DNA of 64,000 bases from Pseudomonas oryzihabitans NBRC 102199 (GCF_000730625.1 NZ_BBIT01000005.1:1-64000); one strand, 5' to 3'. Positions 18,049 to 27,971 are shown, numbered from the stretch's first letter. Numbers and translations: made by a program. Notes: generated by a model from the sequence alone, not told the origin.

Positions 18049-19155
18049 GTGCCTACCTTCAAGTTCCTGACCTGCCTGGGCCTGCTCGGCCTGACCAGCA
18101 CCACCTGGGCGCTGGACAACCAGACCCGCGTGGAGCAGCGCGGCGAGCGCCTCGGCGCCTTCCTGAGCCAGGCGCCGGATACCCGCCAGGGCACCCTGGA
18201 GGTCAGCCAGAGCGGTCGTGCCAGCCAGGCCTATCTCACCCAGAGCGTCTCCCAGGGCGACCGTACCCGCGTCGAGCAGGGCGGCGTGGGCAACTTCACC
18301 AATGTCACCCAGGCCGCCGGTGGTGCGCGCGAGGTCAGCATCGACCAGCGCGAAGCCAGCCAGAGCCACGCCTATGTCTACCAGGGCCATGGCCAGCGCA
18401 ATACGGTGGAGATCGTCCAGCGCGGCCTGCTCGACGAAGCCCTGGTGCGCCAGGGCGGTGACGACCAGCGGCTGCGCATCGAGCAGGAGGGCGCGCGCAA
18501 CGGGCTGAATCTGTTCCAGGACGGTCGCGACAGCGCGGCGCGACTCAGGCAGGTGGGCGAGGATCACGTCCAAGACGTGCTGAGCCTGGGCGCGCGCAAC
18601 GAGGTCGAGCTGCTGCAGGGTGGCGCCGCCAACCGGGCGGTGGTCGAGCAGCGCGGCGACGACAACCGGGCCGGCGCTCGCCAGGGCGCGCGGCAGCAGG
18701 ACGTCCAGCTGATCCAGATCGGCAACCGCAACCAGGCGGCGGTGCAGCAGAACGGCCTCGACGCCAGCCCCCAGCGCGTCAGCGCGCGGCAACTCGGCGA
18801 CGACAATGCCGTCCAGGTGAATCTGACCGGCAATGGCAACCGCCTCGAGCTGCAACAGCAGGGCTATCGCAACAGCGCCGGCGTCCTGATCGGCGGTGAG
18901 GATTCGCGCCTGACCCTGACTACCCAGGGCAACGACAACGAGATCAGTGCGGTCTGGGTGGGCGACAACCTCGAGCTGAGCGTCGAGCAACTGGGTGATG
19001 GCCATCTGCTGCAGGCAGGACTGGCCAGCGATGCGCGCGTCAGCGTTAGCCAGCAGGGCGCCAGCCAGTACGCCTCCATCAGTCAGGTCGGTGCGGGCAA
19101 CAGCCTCGACCTGCGCCAGAGCGGCCAGGGCAATCGGGCGACGATCCAGCAATAG
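18049..19155 (+). CDS. Orphan secreted curlin-repeat protein (amyloid-like)
   Basis: 368 residues from a GTG start; a signal peptide (hydrophobic run then STTWA) precedes residue 23. The rest is about fifteen repeats of roughly 22 residues with the curlin pattern of spaced Gln, Gly and Asn, e.g. VEQGGVGNFTNVTQ, IQIGNRNQAAVQQNG and SQVGAGNSLDLRQSGQGN. This is the beta-helical amyloid repeat of CsgA/CsgB and related proteins. No csgD-G export or assembly gene is nearby; the neighbours are bioD and a small conserved protein. Several repeats are degenerate and rich in charged residues (e.g. RREAS-like stretches), more like a minor subunit or nucleator than CsgA. The ribosome site is poor. Confidence 0.75.
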   Translation: MPTFKFLTCLGLLGLTSTTWALDNQTRVEQRGERLGAFLSQAPDTRQGTLEVSQSGRASQAYLTQSVSQGDRTRVEQGGVGNFTNVTQAAGGAREVSIDQREASQSHAYVYQGHGQRNTVEIVQRGLLDEALVRQGGDDQRLRIEQEGARNGLNLFQDGRDSAARLRQVGEDHVQDVLSLGARNEVELLQGGAANRAVVEQRGDDNRAGARQGARQQDVQLIQIGNRNQAAVQQNGLDASPQRVSARQLGDDNAVQVNLTGNGNRLELQQQGYRNSAGVLIGGEDSRLTLTTQGNDNEISAVWVGDNLELSVEQLGDGHLLQAGLASDARVSVSQQGASQYASISQVGAGNSLDLRQSGQGNRATIQQ

Positions 19156-19244
19156 CCGGACACAGGCGGTGACAGGGACTGCTGGTTCTTTGGCGTCAAA
19201 GCTGCTTCAATAGCCCTTTGACATCACCGTCGAGGACCCTGTCC

Positions 19245-19511
19245 ATGAACGTGACTTCAAGCAATTCGCTCTATGCCGGGGTGCAGGCCTACCAGAACGG
19301 TAGCCGCACGGTCGAAAAGGCCGGTGCCGCCCTCGCCTCCCAAACGGCCCGCAACGTACAGGAAGCCCTGGCCGCGACCACCAACAGCCAGGCCGATCTG
19401 GCCAGCGAGCTGGTCAATCTGGATGTCGGCAAGTACCAGGCGCTGGCCGGTACCAAGGTCATGCAGGCCTCGCAGGAAACCCTGGGCCGGCTGCTCGATA
19501 CCCGGGCCTGA
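19245..19511 (+). CDS. Small conserved protein resembling flagellar rod protein ends
   Basis: 88 residues from ATG 19245 with GAGGA 8 bases upstream. It has no signal peptide or membrane segment. The sequence is helical and low in aromatics; the C-terminal part (LASELVNLDVGKYQALAGTKVM) recalls the conserved tail of flagellar rod/hook proteins, where similar heptads form coiled coils. No flagellar gene is near. Function unknown. A strong terminator follows within 20 bases. Confidence 0.65.
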   Translation: MNVTSSNSLYAGVQAYQNGSRTVEKAGAALASQTARNVQEALAATTNSQADLASELVNLDVGKYQALAGTKVMQASQETLGRLLDTRA

Positions 19512-19527
19512 TCAGAAAGCTTTGAGC

Positions 19528-19558
19528 AAAAGGGGCGCCCTGAAAGGCGCCCCTTTTG
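19528..19558. terminator. Bidirectional rho-independent terminator
   Basis: AAAAGGGGCGCC and GGCGCCCCTTTT form a 12-bp stem around CTGAAA. It has a T run on both strands, so it ends the 88-residue gene from the left and the chemoreceptor gene from the right. Confidence 0.9.
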
Positions 19559-19562
19559 CGTG

Positions 19563-21620
19563 CTAGCCCAGGCGGAAGCGGGTGGTGTTGGCCGTCAGGG
19601 TGCGACTGCCCGCCTCCAGACCTACCGCCGTGCTCTGCACCGTGCGCGCATTGCCGAGCAGATCGGCCGCGGCCCCATCGATCTGCTGGATATTGCCACT
19701 GACCTGGTCGGCGGTGACCGCCTGCTGTTCGGCGGCGGTGGCGATCTGCACCAGGGTGTCGGAGACGCCCTGCACCGACTCGGCGATCTCTTCCAGCCGC
19801 CGCCCCAGCCCGGTGATCGACTGGGCATCGCTGGCGGCCTGGCCGCAGGCCTCCTGCATCAGAGACACGGCCTGGGCCACGGTGCCGCTCAGGCTGCCAA
19901 CGGTCCCGGCGATCTGCGCCGTGGAGGCCTGGGTGCGCTGCGACAGCGAACGTACCTCGTCGGCGACCACCGCGAAGCCCCTTCCCTGGTCACCGGCCCG
20001 GGCCGCCTCGATGGCGGCGTTGAGCGCCAGCAGGTTGGTCTGTTCGGCGATGCCGCGGATGACGTCCACCACCTGCTGGATCTGCCCGGCCTGGGCATTG
20101 ACCTGGGCCATGGCCGCAGCTGTCTCGTCCAGGCGCTGGTTGAGGCGCTGGATGCTGGCGGTGGTCTGGCGACTGTCACTCTGGCTGGCCTCGGCGATGC
20201 CGCGCATCTGCTCGGCGCGCCCGGCGGCTTCTTCGCAACTCTGGGCCACGCCCTGGGCGGTGGCGGCCAGTTCGGTGGCGGCGGTGGCGATCTGGGTGAT
20301 CTGCTGGCGCTGGGCTTCGACGGCGCCGAGCGCCGCCTCGGCCTGCTGACCCAGCTCCCCGGACGCCGTGCCCACCTGGCGACTCTCCTGCTCGACCGCC
20401 TGCAGACTGCCGCGCAGCTGCACCACGGCCAGGTCCAGGGCGCGGCCGATCTCGGCCAGTTCGTCCTGGCCAGTCACCTGGGCCGAACGGGTCAGGTCGC
20501 CGTCGCGCAGGCCTTCGGCCAGGGTGGTGATGCGCCGGGCGCTGCCACGAATGGCGGCCTGCATGCACAGCAGCAGGTAGCAGGTCACCACCAGCAGGAG
20601 ACCGAAGCCGGCGGCGATGGCGGCAAAGCTGCGCACGGCATCGGCGCCATAGTATTGCAGCCGTTGGTCCAGGTTCTTCAGGGTCTGCTGGCGGAAGGTC
20701 TGCAGACCCTGCAGGACCCCGTCCAGGGTGGTTTCGAACTGCTCCGGCTTGAGCGTGATCTCGCCGCCGAACACTCCCTGATCGAGGGTCTTGAGACTGG
20801 CGTCCAGCTGGCTGCTGAGCTTCTGGTAATCATCCTTCCAGCCGGCCATGTCGGCGGGCAGCTTGTTGCCGAGCAGCACGGCGACCTTGGCCAGGCTCTC
20901 GCTGGAATCGCCGACGCGGGCGCGCAGGTCGCGCAACTGCAGGCGGCTCTGCAGGCTGAACTGGCCGGAGACCATACTGGCCTGACCAACGCTGGCCAGG
21001 CGGCCGAGGCGCTCGTACAACTCGACCGACTGGGTGGTGCCGATCTGCATCAGCAGGTAGGTTTCCATCCAGGGATCGAGGATGAGGCCGCTTTCCAGGG
21101 CGATCTCCTCGCGCAGCGCCTGCACGGCCCCCAGGGCGGCGGTGAATCTGTCGTAGCCATCCGGCCACCAGCCCAGGCTGCGCAGATCGCTGACCTCAAG
21201 CCCGGCGAGCGCCTGCTGCAGGGTCTTGAAGCGCGCCTGCACATCGGCGCTGGCCCCTTCGCTCTCCAGTTGCTGTCCGAGCTGGGCGAGCCGCTCGCGC
21301 CGACTGTCGTTGCGACTTTCCAGGGCGGCGATGGCGGCCTGCACGGCCGGCGTCTCCTGCCGACTGGTGTCGATCGCCTTCCAGCGCGCGGTCAGGTTGC
21401 GTCGGAGGGTGAGTTCTTCTTCCACGGCGTCGAGCCGTTGCAGCAGTCGCACGCCACTGCGCTCGCCACTGACAGTGGCCAGCTTGGCCTGGAAATCGGC
21501 GCCCAGCAGCCAGAGACTGACCGCCAGCGGCAGGATGAACAGCACCAGCAGCAGGGCGAACTTGCGGGCGAAGCCGAACTGGCTCAGCACGCGCATACCC
21601 GGTGACAACAAAACACTCAT
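19563..21620 (-). CDS. Methyl-accepting chemotaxis protein
   Basis: 685 residues; AGGAG lies 9 bases before the ATG. Transmembrane helices at about 20-41 and 322-345 bracket a periplasmic sensor region of roughly 280 residues, long and largely helical by composition, with an [17 protein letters not shown] start reminiscent of nitrate/nitrite-type helical bundle sensors (weak). A HAMP linker follows, then the cytoplasmic signalling domain with the hairpin [20 protein letters not shown] and [18 protein letters not shown]. It would signal through CheA/CheW; none of the che genes is nearby. The ligand cannot be told. Confidence 0.9.
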   Translation of the reverse strand: MSVLLSPGMRVLSQFGFARKFALLLVLFILPLAVSLWLLGADFQAKLATVSGERSGVRLLQRLDAVEEELTLRRNLTARWKAIDTSRQETPAVQAAIAALESRNDSRRERLAQLGQQLESEGASADVQARFKTLQQALAGLEVSDLRSLGWWPDGYDRFTAALGAVQALREEIALESGLILDPWMETYLLMQIGTTQSVELYERLGRLASVGQASMVSGQFSLQSRLQLRDLRARVGDSSESLAKVAVLLGNKLPADMAGWKDDYQKLSSQLDASLKTLDQGVFGGEITLKPEQFETTLDGVLQGLQTFRQQTLKNLDQRLQYYGADAVRSFAAIAAGFGLLLVVTCYLLLCMQAAIRGSARRITTLAEGLRDGDLTRSAQVTGQDELAEIGRALDLAVVQLRGSLQAVEQESRQVGTASGELGQQAEAALGAVEAQRQQITQIATAATELAATAQGVAQSCEEAAGRAEQMRGIAEASQSDSRQTTASIQRLNQRLDETAAAMAQVNAQAGQIQQVVDVIRGIAEQTNLLALNAAIEAARAGDQGRGFAVVADEVRSLSQRTQASTAQIAGTVGSLSGTVAQAVSLMQEACGQAASDAQSITGLGRRLEEIAESVQGVSDTLVQIATAAEQQAVTADQVSGNIQQIDGAAADLLGNARTVQSTAVGLEAGSRTLTANTTRFRLG

Positions 21621-21657
21621 GTTCGACCACTCCTGTGCCAGCCACCGGCAAGCGTCG

Positions 21658-21676
21658 GCTATCCGTTGCGGATAGC
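21658..21676. promoter_or_regulatory. Perfect 8-bp dyad in the chemoreceptor / xpt divergent region
   Basis: GCTATCCG-TTG-CGGATAGC lies 38 bases upstream of the chemoreceptor start and 125 bases upstream of xpt. It may be an operator for either gene; no regulator is implied by context. Confidence 0.35.
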
Positions 21677-21788
21677 TATAGGACGATTTGTCGGCAAACT
21701 AACGACTTTCTTGAAAGATAGGGCACAATCGCCGCCCTCCCGTATTCCCAGACCCGGTCCTGCACTCAGGCCCGGGCGTTGCCGTTAA

Positions 21789-22373
<585 letters not shown>

Positions 22374-22376
22374 GCC

Positions 22377-22781
22377 ATGGCTCAGATACTGCGCATTCTC
22401 GGGGCCGATCTCGATCGCACCGAAACCTGGATCCGTTACGACAAGGCCATGTGCCTGGACTGCGTGTCCAGCTGCTGCACCCTGCCGGTGGAAGCCCGCC
22501 TGTCCGATCTGATCCGCATGGGCGTGGTGGACGAATTCGAGAAGGGCGAGCCGCTCAAGGACATCGCCAAGCGACTCAAGAAGGACGGCGTGGTCGAGCG
22601 CCTCAATGCCAAGACCGGGCTGTTCACCCTGGTGCGGCTGTCCAACAACGACTGCGTCTATCTGCATCCCAAGACGCGGCTGTGCACCATTTACGACCAG
22701 CGTCCGGAAACCTGCCGCAACCACCCAAGGGTCGGCCCGCGCCCGGGGTATTGCGCCTACAAGCCGCAGAAGCTGCGTTGA
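22377..22781 (+). CDS. YkgJ-family cysteine-cluster protein
   Basis: 134 residues, starting 3 bases after xpt. Cysteines are arranged CLDCVSSCC near residues 26-34, then C...CTIYDQRPETCRNHP and a late GYCAYKP, as in YkgJ / zinc- or iron-chelating-cluster proteins. Biochemical function is unknown for most members. It is followed by a REP pair. Another YkgJ-type gene lies convergent 155 bases away, so this locus holds two distant relatives. Confidence 0.8.
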   Translation: MAQILRILGADLDRTETWIRYDKAMCLDCVSSCCTLPVEARLSDLIRMGVVDEFEKGEPLKDIAKRLKKDGVVERLNAKTGLFTLVRLSNNDCVYLHPKTRLCTIYDQRPETCRNHPRVGPRPGYCAYKPQKLR

Positions 22782-22790
22782 ATCCCTGAT

Positions 22791-22899
22791 CGCGGCCATG
22801 CCGGTGCGCCGTAGCGACCGCTCTGGCTTGGACTATCGCGGCCATGGGCCGCTCCTACAGAAGCCTCATCTCCTGTAGGAGCGGCCCATGGCCGCGATA
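22791..22899. repeat. REP-type palindromic repeats, three units
   Basis: Three GCGGCCATG-cored units, the outer two in opposite orientation and the middle one adjoining (ATCGCGGCCATGGGCCGCTC). The first unit shares about 25 bases exactly with the REP pair at 4806. They fill the gap between the two convergent YkgJ-type genes. Confidence 0.85.
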
Positions 22900-22935
22900 A
22901 GACTTCCCGGCGGCCGAGCCTTTCAGGCGAGTCGC

Positions 22936-23250
22936 TCAGAAATCACCGCTCTCCATCGCCCTTTTCATATCCTCCCGCTCCTCCAGACATTCCGGGCCGG
23001 CCATGTCGAAGATCCGGCAGACCCAGGGCCGCACCTCGTAGATGCTGCAATTCATCTGCTCGCGATCCAGGGCGGCGCACCAGCCGTCGTCGAGGCGCTT
23101 CATGCGGGTACCGGTCCAGTCTTCCTCGATGTAGCGGGCGGGCACGCCGGCGTCGTCGAACAGCAGGACTTCCTGGCGGCAGCACCAGGCCTGACAGCTC
23201 TCGCAGGTCACGGTTGGGGTGGAAAGATCGTGCAGGGGGATGTCGCTCAT
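22936..23250 (-). CDS. YkgJ-family cysteine-cluster protein, short form
   Basis: 104 residues from ATG 23250. The cysteine pattern CESCQAWCC (residues 16-24), WC (57-58), NCSIYEVRPWVCRIFD and C88 follows the YkgJ scheme of about eight cysteines, suited to binding a metal. No enzymatic activity is established. It is divergent from the PBP3-type gene, whose start is 129 bases away. Confidence 0.8.
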   Translation of the reverse strand: MSDIPLHDLSTPTVTCESCQAWCCRQEVLLFDDAGVPARYIEEDWTGTRMKRLDDGWCAALDREQMNCSIYEVRPWVCRIFDMAGPECLEEREDMKRAMESGDF

Positions 23251-23379
23251 GTGCGCAGTGTACCGCCCCCGACCGCCCAGCGGTTTCCGGCCGATGGCTG
23301 GAGCAGTTACCATGCGCGTCCCTGACGGTTGTAACCAGTTGTGACCATGCCCAAGCCCTCTTCTCGCGCAGGAGCCGCC

Positions 23380-25083
23380 ATGACGGCCGCACCCCGCTAT
23401 CGCTTCTATGTCGTGGTCGTCGTGCTGGTCCTGCTGACCTGCGTGGTCGCCGGCCGCATCACCTACCTCAAGCTGTTCGATGCCGCCTTCCTGGGTGACC
23501 AGGGCGATCGCCGCTCGGTGCGCCACATCGCCATTCCGGTGACCCGCGGCATGATCACCGACCGCAACGGCGCGCCCCTGGCGGTTTCCACCGAGGTGGT
23601 GACCATCTGGTGCAATCCGTCCGAGATGCAGGACAGCGCCGACCAGCTGGGGCGCCTGGCCCAGGCCATCCACAAACCGGAAGCCGAACTGCGCAACCTG
23701 ATCCTCGGCCATCCGGAAAAGCACTTCCTCTACCTGGCGCGGGCCCTGTCGCCCATCGACGGCGAGAACATCATGGCCCTCGGCGTGCCCGGGGTGCGCC
23801 AGATCAAGGAGTACAAGCGCTACTACCCCAGCTCCGACCTGGTGGCCCAGGTGATCGGCATGGTCAACATCGACGGCCATGGCCAGGAGGGCCTGGAACT
23901 GGGCTTCGAAGACTGGCTGGCCGGTCGCGGCGGGGTGCGCGAGGTACTGATCAATCCGCGCGGCTCGGTGGTCAAGAACATCCGCGTGGTGCGCCAGCCG
24001 CAACCGAGCAAGGACGTGGCCCTGTCCATCGACCTGCGCCTGCAGTTCATCGCCTATCGCGCCCTGCAGACGGCGGTGGAGAAGTTCGGCGCCCAGTCCG
24101 GGTCGGCCGTGCTGGTCAATCCCAAGACCGGCCAGATCCTGGCGATGACCAACTTCCCCTCCTACAACCCCAACAACCGCGCCACCCTGCAGATCCCCAA
24201 CATGCGCAACCGCACCCTGACCGACGCCTTCGAGCCCGGCTCGGTGATCAAGCCGTTCAGCATGTCGGTGGCCCTGGCCTCGGGCAAGTTCAACGAGAAC
24301 AGCACCGTGGACGTAGCGCCGGGCTGGATGACCATCGACGGTCACACCATCCACGACGTGGCCAAGCGCGGCGTGCTGACCATGACCGGGGTGCTGCTCA
24401 ACTCGTCCAACATCGGCATGAGCAAGGTGGCCCTGCAGATCGGCCCGCTGCCCATCTACGAACAGCTCAGCCGGGTCGGTTTCGGCAATCCCATGGCGCT
24501 GGGCTTTCCCGGCGAGAACGCCGGCTACCTGCCCGGCCACACCAAGTGGTCGCAGATCGCCACGGCCAGTATGTCCTTTGGCTACAGCCTGGCGGTCAAC
24601 GTCGCCGAATTGGCCCAGGCCTATTCGGTGATCGCCAACGACGGCCTGCTGACCCCCCTGACCCTGCTTAAGGACCAGAAGCAGCAGAGCGTCCAGGCCA
24701 TGGACCCAACCATCGCCCGGCGCCTGCGCGCCATGCTCAACCACGTGGTGGAAGACGAAGGCGGCGTGATCCGCGCCCGGGTGCCCGGCTATCACGTGGC
24801 TGGCAAGTCGGGGACCGCGCGCAAGGCCGGCTCCGGCAGCTACACCGAGCACGCCTATCGCTCGCTGTTCGTCGGCATGGCGCCGGCGGCCGATCCCAAG
24901 CTGGTGCTGGCGGTGATGCTGGATACCCCGACCAAGGAAGGCTACTTCGGTGGCCTGGTCTCGGCGCCGACCTTCAGCGAGATCATGTCCGGCGCCCTGC
25001 GCGCCCTGGCCGTGCCGCCGGACAACCTGCCCGACACCAATACCGCCCAGCAGGCCAAGACCGAACCGCATTCCCACGGTTGA
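23380..25083 (+). CDS. pbpC: Alternative PBP3-type peptidoglycan transpeptidase
   Basis: 567 residues from ATG 23380, preferred because AGGAG lies 5 bases upstream; in-frame starts at 23341 and 23347 exist. One membrane anchor at about 10-27, a class B dimerisation domain (IPVTRGMITDRNGAPLAVS), then a transpeptidase with S288-V-I-K291, S342-S-N344 and K476-S-G478. It cross-links septal peptidoglycan and is a beta-lactam target. It is not in a division cluster, so it matches the second PBP3 (PBP3a/3x, pbpC) rather than ftsI; the symbol is by that reasoning. A terminator follows directly. Confidence 0.85.
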   Translation: MTAAPRYRFYVVVVVLVLLTCVVAGRITYLKLFDAAFLGDQGDRRSVRHIAIPVTRGMITDRNGAPLAVSTEVVTIWCNPSEMQDSADQLGRLAQAIHKPEAELRNLILGHPEKHFLYLARALSPIDGENIMALGVPGVRQIKEYKRYYPSSDLVAQVIGMVNIDGHGQEGLELGFEDWLAGRGGVREVLINPRGSVVKNIRVVRQPQPSKDVALSIDLRLQFIAYRALQTAVEKFGAQSGSAVLVNPKTGQILAMTNFPSYNPNNRATLQIPNMRNRTLTDAFEPGSVIKPFSMSVALASGKFNENSTVDVAPGWMTIDGHTIHDVAKRGVLTMTGVLLNSSNIGMSKVALQIGPLPIYEQLSRVGFGNPMALGFPGENAGYLPGHTKWSQIATASMSFGYSLAVNVAELAQAYSVIANDGLLTPLTLLKDQKQQSVQAMDPTIARRLRAMLNHVVEDEGGVIRARVPGYHVAGKSGTARKAGSGSYTEHAYRSLFVGMAPAADPKLVLAVMLDTPTKEGYFGGLVSAPTFSEIMSGALRALAVPPDNLPDTNTAQQAKTEPHSHG

Positions 25084-25099
25084 GCGGCTGACGGAAACG

Positions 25100-25129
25100 A
25101 AAAAGGGCGACCCCAGGGTCGCCCTTTTT
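25100..25129. terminator. Rho-independent terminator after pbpC
   Basis: AAAAAGGGCGACC and GGTCGCCCTTTTT form a 13-bp stem with a CCAG loop. The A/T tracts make it work for both pbpC and the convergent thioesterase gene. Confidence 0.9.
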
Positions 25130-25146
25130 CTATGCCGCGTCCGCTC

Positions 25147-25599
25147 TCAGCGGTGCAGCACGTACTGACCGGTAAAGCGCACCCCGTCCTCGCCACTCTC
25201 GCTGACGATGCGCGACTGCAGGGTGATACGCGCACGACCGCGGCGGCGGAAGGTGGTCTCGAAGCGTTCCCAGGCGCGCGCCTCGGGCGGCTCGCCATAG
25301 GCAAGGGCATCGGTGGTGATGGGTCGCGGATAGCTGATCTGGCCTTCCTGGATGAGGATATGGCCTTCCTCGATGCCGGCTTCGCGCAGGCGCAGGTACA
25401 GCCAGCCCCAGCCGGCCAGCACGGCCACGCAATAGAGGCTGCCGCCGAACATGGTGCTGGCGTGGTTGATGTTGGCGTCCAGCGGGGCATGCAGCTGCAG
25501 GCGCTGCTCGCTCCAGTCGCGGACTTCCAGGCCCAGGGCCTTGGTGATGGGAATATCGTGGTGCAACAGGGATTCGAGATGACGGCAGTCGCGGCTCAT
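25147..25599 (-). CDS. YiiD-type hotdog-fold thioesterase
   Basis: 150 residues. The hotdog signature is HASTMFGGSLYCVAVLAGWG, typical of the YiiD C-terminal thioesterase family, preceded by the LHAPLDANIN strand. It would hydrolyse an acyl-thioester; the substrate is unknown. Its start is 61 bases after the phoQ stop on the same strand, so it could be read through from phoPQ, though its function does not obviously belong there. Confidence 0.8.
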   Translation of the reverse strand: MSRDCRHLESLLHHDIPITKALGLEVRDWSEQRLQLHAPLDANINHASTMFGGSLYCVAVLAGWGWLYLRLREAGIEEGHILIQEGQISYPRPITTDALAYGEPPEARAWERFETTFRRRGRARITLQSRIVSESGEDGVRFTGQYVLHR

Positions 25600-25660
25600 G
25601 CCGGGGTCCTTACAGACAGAATTTCACTATCAGGAGCAGACGCAAGCCATGACCCATGGG

Positions 25661-27055
25661 TCACGTCCTGGCGCCATTGTGCACCAAGGAAGGCCGCTCC
25701 GGGGAAATGGCCGCTGGCAGGCGGAAGCGGAAGCGGGCGCCGCCCAGACTCGATTCGTCGATGGTCAGGCTGCTGCGATAGCCTTCGAGGATGTCCTGCA
25801 CCACGGCCAGGCCGATGCCCTGCCCGGGGTGCCGGCTGTCCATGCGCATGCCGCGGCGCAGCACGCTCTCGCGGCGCTCGGCGGGAATCCCCGGGCCGTC
25901 GTCCTCGATGTCGAGGATCCAGTGCTCGGTGTGCCGGCGGGCACTGACCCGCACCTGGGTCAGGCAGAGCCGATAGGCGTTTTCCAGCAGGTTGCCGAAC
26001 ACCTCCAGCATGGCGGCTTCCTCGGCCTGCACCCGCAGATTCGGCGGCAGGTCCATGTCCGCCTGGACGCGTTTCTCGGCATAGACCTTGTCCAGGGTGC
26101 TGAACAGCGACTCCAGCAGCGGCGCCAGTTCCAGCGGCCGGCTGAGCACCGCGCCGCCCTGGCGCGTGGCCCGCTGCAGCTGGTACATCACCTGCTGGTT
26201 CATGCGCTCGATCTGGGTCTGCAGGGTGCCGACCTCCTGGTCCAGCTGCGGCCGGCGGCGCAATTCCTCGGTCACTCCCTGCAGCACCGCCAGCGGCGTC
26301 TTGAGGCTGTGGGCGAGATCGCCGAGGGTATCGCGATAGCGCTCGCGCTGCAGCCGTTCATGATCGAGCAGGCGGTTGAGCGAGCGGATCAGCCGGCTGA
26401 TCTCGCTGGGCACGTTGTTTTCGTCGAGCAGCTCGCGCTGATCGGTCTCCACCGCATCGAGTTGCTGGCTGAGGCGGCGCAGCGGACGCAGGCTCCACTG
26501 CATGACCAGCGCCAGCAGCAGCAGCAGGGCGCCCAGCACCCCCACCAGCCAGAGGATCACCTGATGCAGGAAGGTGGCGCGCAGCCGCTCGTATTCCTCG
26601 GCCGGCTGCATGGTGACCACGCTGAAGCCCGCCACCGGCGGATTGCCCAGCAGCACCTCGCGATCGAAGACGAAGAAGCCCTGCCCCTGGTCGTCGGTGG
26701 CCTTGACCAGCTTGACCCCGCCGCCGTCGAAGGTCGGCTTGTAGTTGGGCCGCTCCTTGATCGCCGAGCGCGAGCGCCAGAGCAGGCGGCCGTTCTGGTC
26801 GTAGACATAGCCGAGGATCGGCGAGCCGGGTCGGTCGAAAACCTCTTCGGCGATCATCTCCGGCATCGCCAGCCGGCCGTCGATGGCGCGCGCCGCACCG
26901 ATCAGGGTGTTGGCGTTGGCCTCCAGCCGCGCGGCGACGAAGTTTTCCACCGTGCGGTCGAAGGCGTTGCGGATCGCCGGCACGATCAGCGCCAGGCAGA
27001 CGCTGACCAGCAGGGCCGCGCTGAGCAGCAGCCGCACGCGAAAGGAACGGATCAC
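25661..27055 (-). CDS. phoQ: Sensor histidine kinase PhoQ
   Basis: 464 residues from a GTG whose GTGA overlaps the phoP stop. Membrane helices at about 9-28 and 166-186 bracket a PAS-like periplasmic sensor; a HAMP follows, then the phospho-acceptor H249 in LAHSLKTPLAVL, N-box LLENAYRL and ATP-lid DDGPGIP and GQGIGLAVV. PhoQ senses low Mg2+ and cationic peptides and phosphorylates PhoP. The acidic periplasmic patch of enteric PhoQ is not as marked here. Confidence 0.9.
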   Translation of the reverse strand: MIRSFRVRLLLSAALLVSVCLALIVPAIRNAFDRTVENFVAARLEANANTLIGAARAIDGRLAMPEMIAEEVFDRPGSPILGYVYDQNGRLLWRSRSAIKERPNYKPTFDGGGVKLVKATDDQGQGFFVFDREVLLGNPPVAGFSVVTMQPAEEYERLRATFLHQVILWLVGVLGALLLLLALVMQWSLRPLRRLSQQLDAVETDQRELLDENNVPSEISRLIRSLNRLLDHERLQRERYRDTLGDLAHSLKTPLAVLQGVTEELRRRPQLDQEVGTLQTQIERMNQQVMYQLQRATRQGGAVLSRPLELAPLLESLFSTLDKVYAEKRVQADMDLPPNLRVQAEEAAMLEVFGNLLENAYRLCLTQVRVSARRHTEHWILDIEDDGPGIPAERRESVLRRGMRMDSRHPGQGIGLAVVQDILEGYRSSLTIDESSLGGARFRFRLPAAISPERPSLVHNGART

Positions 27056-27729
27056 TGGCAGCGCTCGGTGAACAGGTAGCCGCGGCCCCGGACCGTTTCG
27101 ATGGGTTGCATCTGGCAGCTGGCCTCCAGCTTGCGCCGCAGGCGGCCCACCAGCACCTCGATGACGTTGCTGTCGTGCTCGCCGTCATCGTCGTAGAGCT
27201 GCTCCATGAGCCGCTCCTTGGTGATCACCTGCTGGTGGTTGCGCATCAGGTATTCCAGCAGGCGGTATTCGTAGGCGGTCAGCTGCAGCGGCTGCTCTTC
27301 GTTGAAGGCCTGCTGGCGGCCCAGGTCGAGCTTGAGCGAACCGGCGCGGATGCTCGGCTGGACGAAACCCGCCGAACGGCGCAACAGCACGTTGAGACGC
27401 GCCTCCAGCTCTTCGAACTGGAAAGGCTTGACCACATAGTCGTCCGCCCCGGCGCCGAGCCCCTCGACCTTGTCCTGCCAGCTGCCGCGGGCGGTGAGGA
27501 TGAGGATCGGCAGGGTAGCGCCCTGGTTGCGCAGCTGGCGGATCAGATCGAGACCGCTCATGCCGGGCAGGCCCAGGTCGATGATGGCGAGATCGTGATG
27601 GAATTCGCGGGCGCTGTAGAGCGCTTCTTCCGCATCGGCCACGGCATTGACGACATGACCGGCTTCACCCAGACGCACCTTGAGGTGGTGGCGCAGCAGG
27701 TTTTCGTCTTCGACGACGAGGATCTTCAT
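27052..27729 (-). CDS. phoP: Response regulator PhoP (OmpR family)
   Basis: 225 residues. Receiver domain with acidic pocket (VVEDEN), phosphorylated D51 in IIDLGLPG and K101 region (DDYVVKPF), then a winged helix ending VRGRGYLF. Operon phoPQ. In P. aeruginosa oprH precedes phoP; here it is absent and a small terminator-capped transcription unit occupies that place. Confidence 0.93.
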   Translation of the reverse strand: MKILVVEDENLLRHHLKVRLGEAGHVVNAVADAEEALYSAREFHHDLAIIDLGLPGMSGLDLIRQLRNQGATLPILILTARGSWQDKVEGLGAGADDYVVKPFQFEELEARLNVLLRRSAGFVQPSIRAGSLKLDLGRQQAFNEEQPLQLTAYEYRLLEYLMRNHQQVITKERLMEQLYDDDGEHDSNVIEVLVGRLRRKLEASCQMQPIETVRGRGYLFTERCQ

Positions 27730-27885
27730 GCAGACTCCTGAACAGCTAACGAGACGTTCTCTGGCCGCGACTGCGCCTGTCGCGTGCTTCGCGCAGCGGC
27801 GCCCTGGTGCCGATTATGGCGCCTGGAGCCGGCCGGCGGCGAGAGCGGGAAGGGAATGGCTGGGATCACTGACTTTGTTCCGGGC

Positions 27886-27911
27886 AAAAAAAACCTCTCC
27901 AGTTGGAGAGG
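27886..27911 (-). terminator. Strong minus-strand terminator upstream of phoP
   Basis: On the minus strand CCTCTCC-AACT-GGAGAGG is followed by eight T residues. It lies 157 bases before the phoP start, so a transcript begun further upstream would stop here or be attenuated. Confidence 0.9.
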
Positions 27912-27971
27912 TAAGGAGCACTTCATGGGGATCGGAAACTGCCGTTGGGGGACGGCTCCGTCGCGAGACGG

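Noticed and set aside
23341-25083. Calling the PBP3-type gene ftsI
   Set aside because: It has no mraY/murE/ftsL neighbours and is flanked by a YkgJ gene and a thioesterase, which fits the second PBP3 (pbpC) better.
27726-27926. Minus-strand frame (66 codons) between the terminator and phoP, as an oprH remnant
   Set aside because: Its codons run through the terminator hairpin and show no beta-barrel pattern or signal peptide, so it is not OprH.
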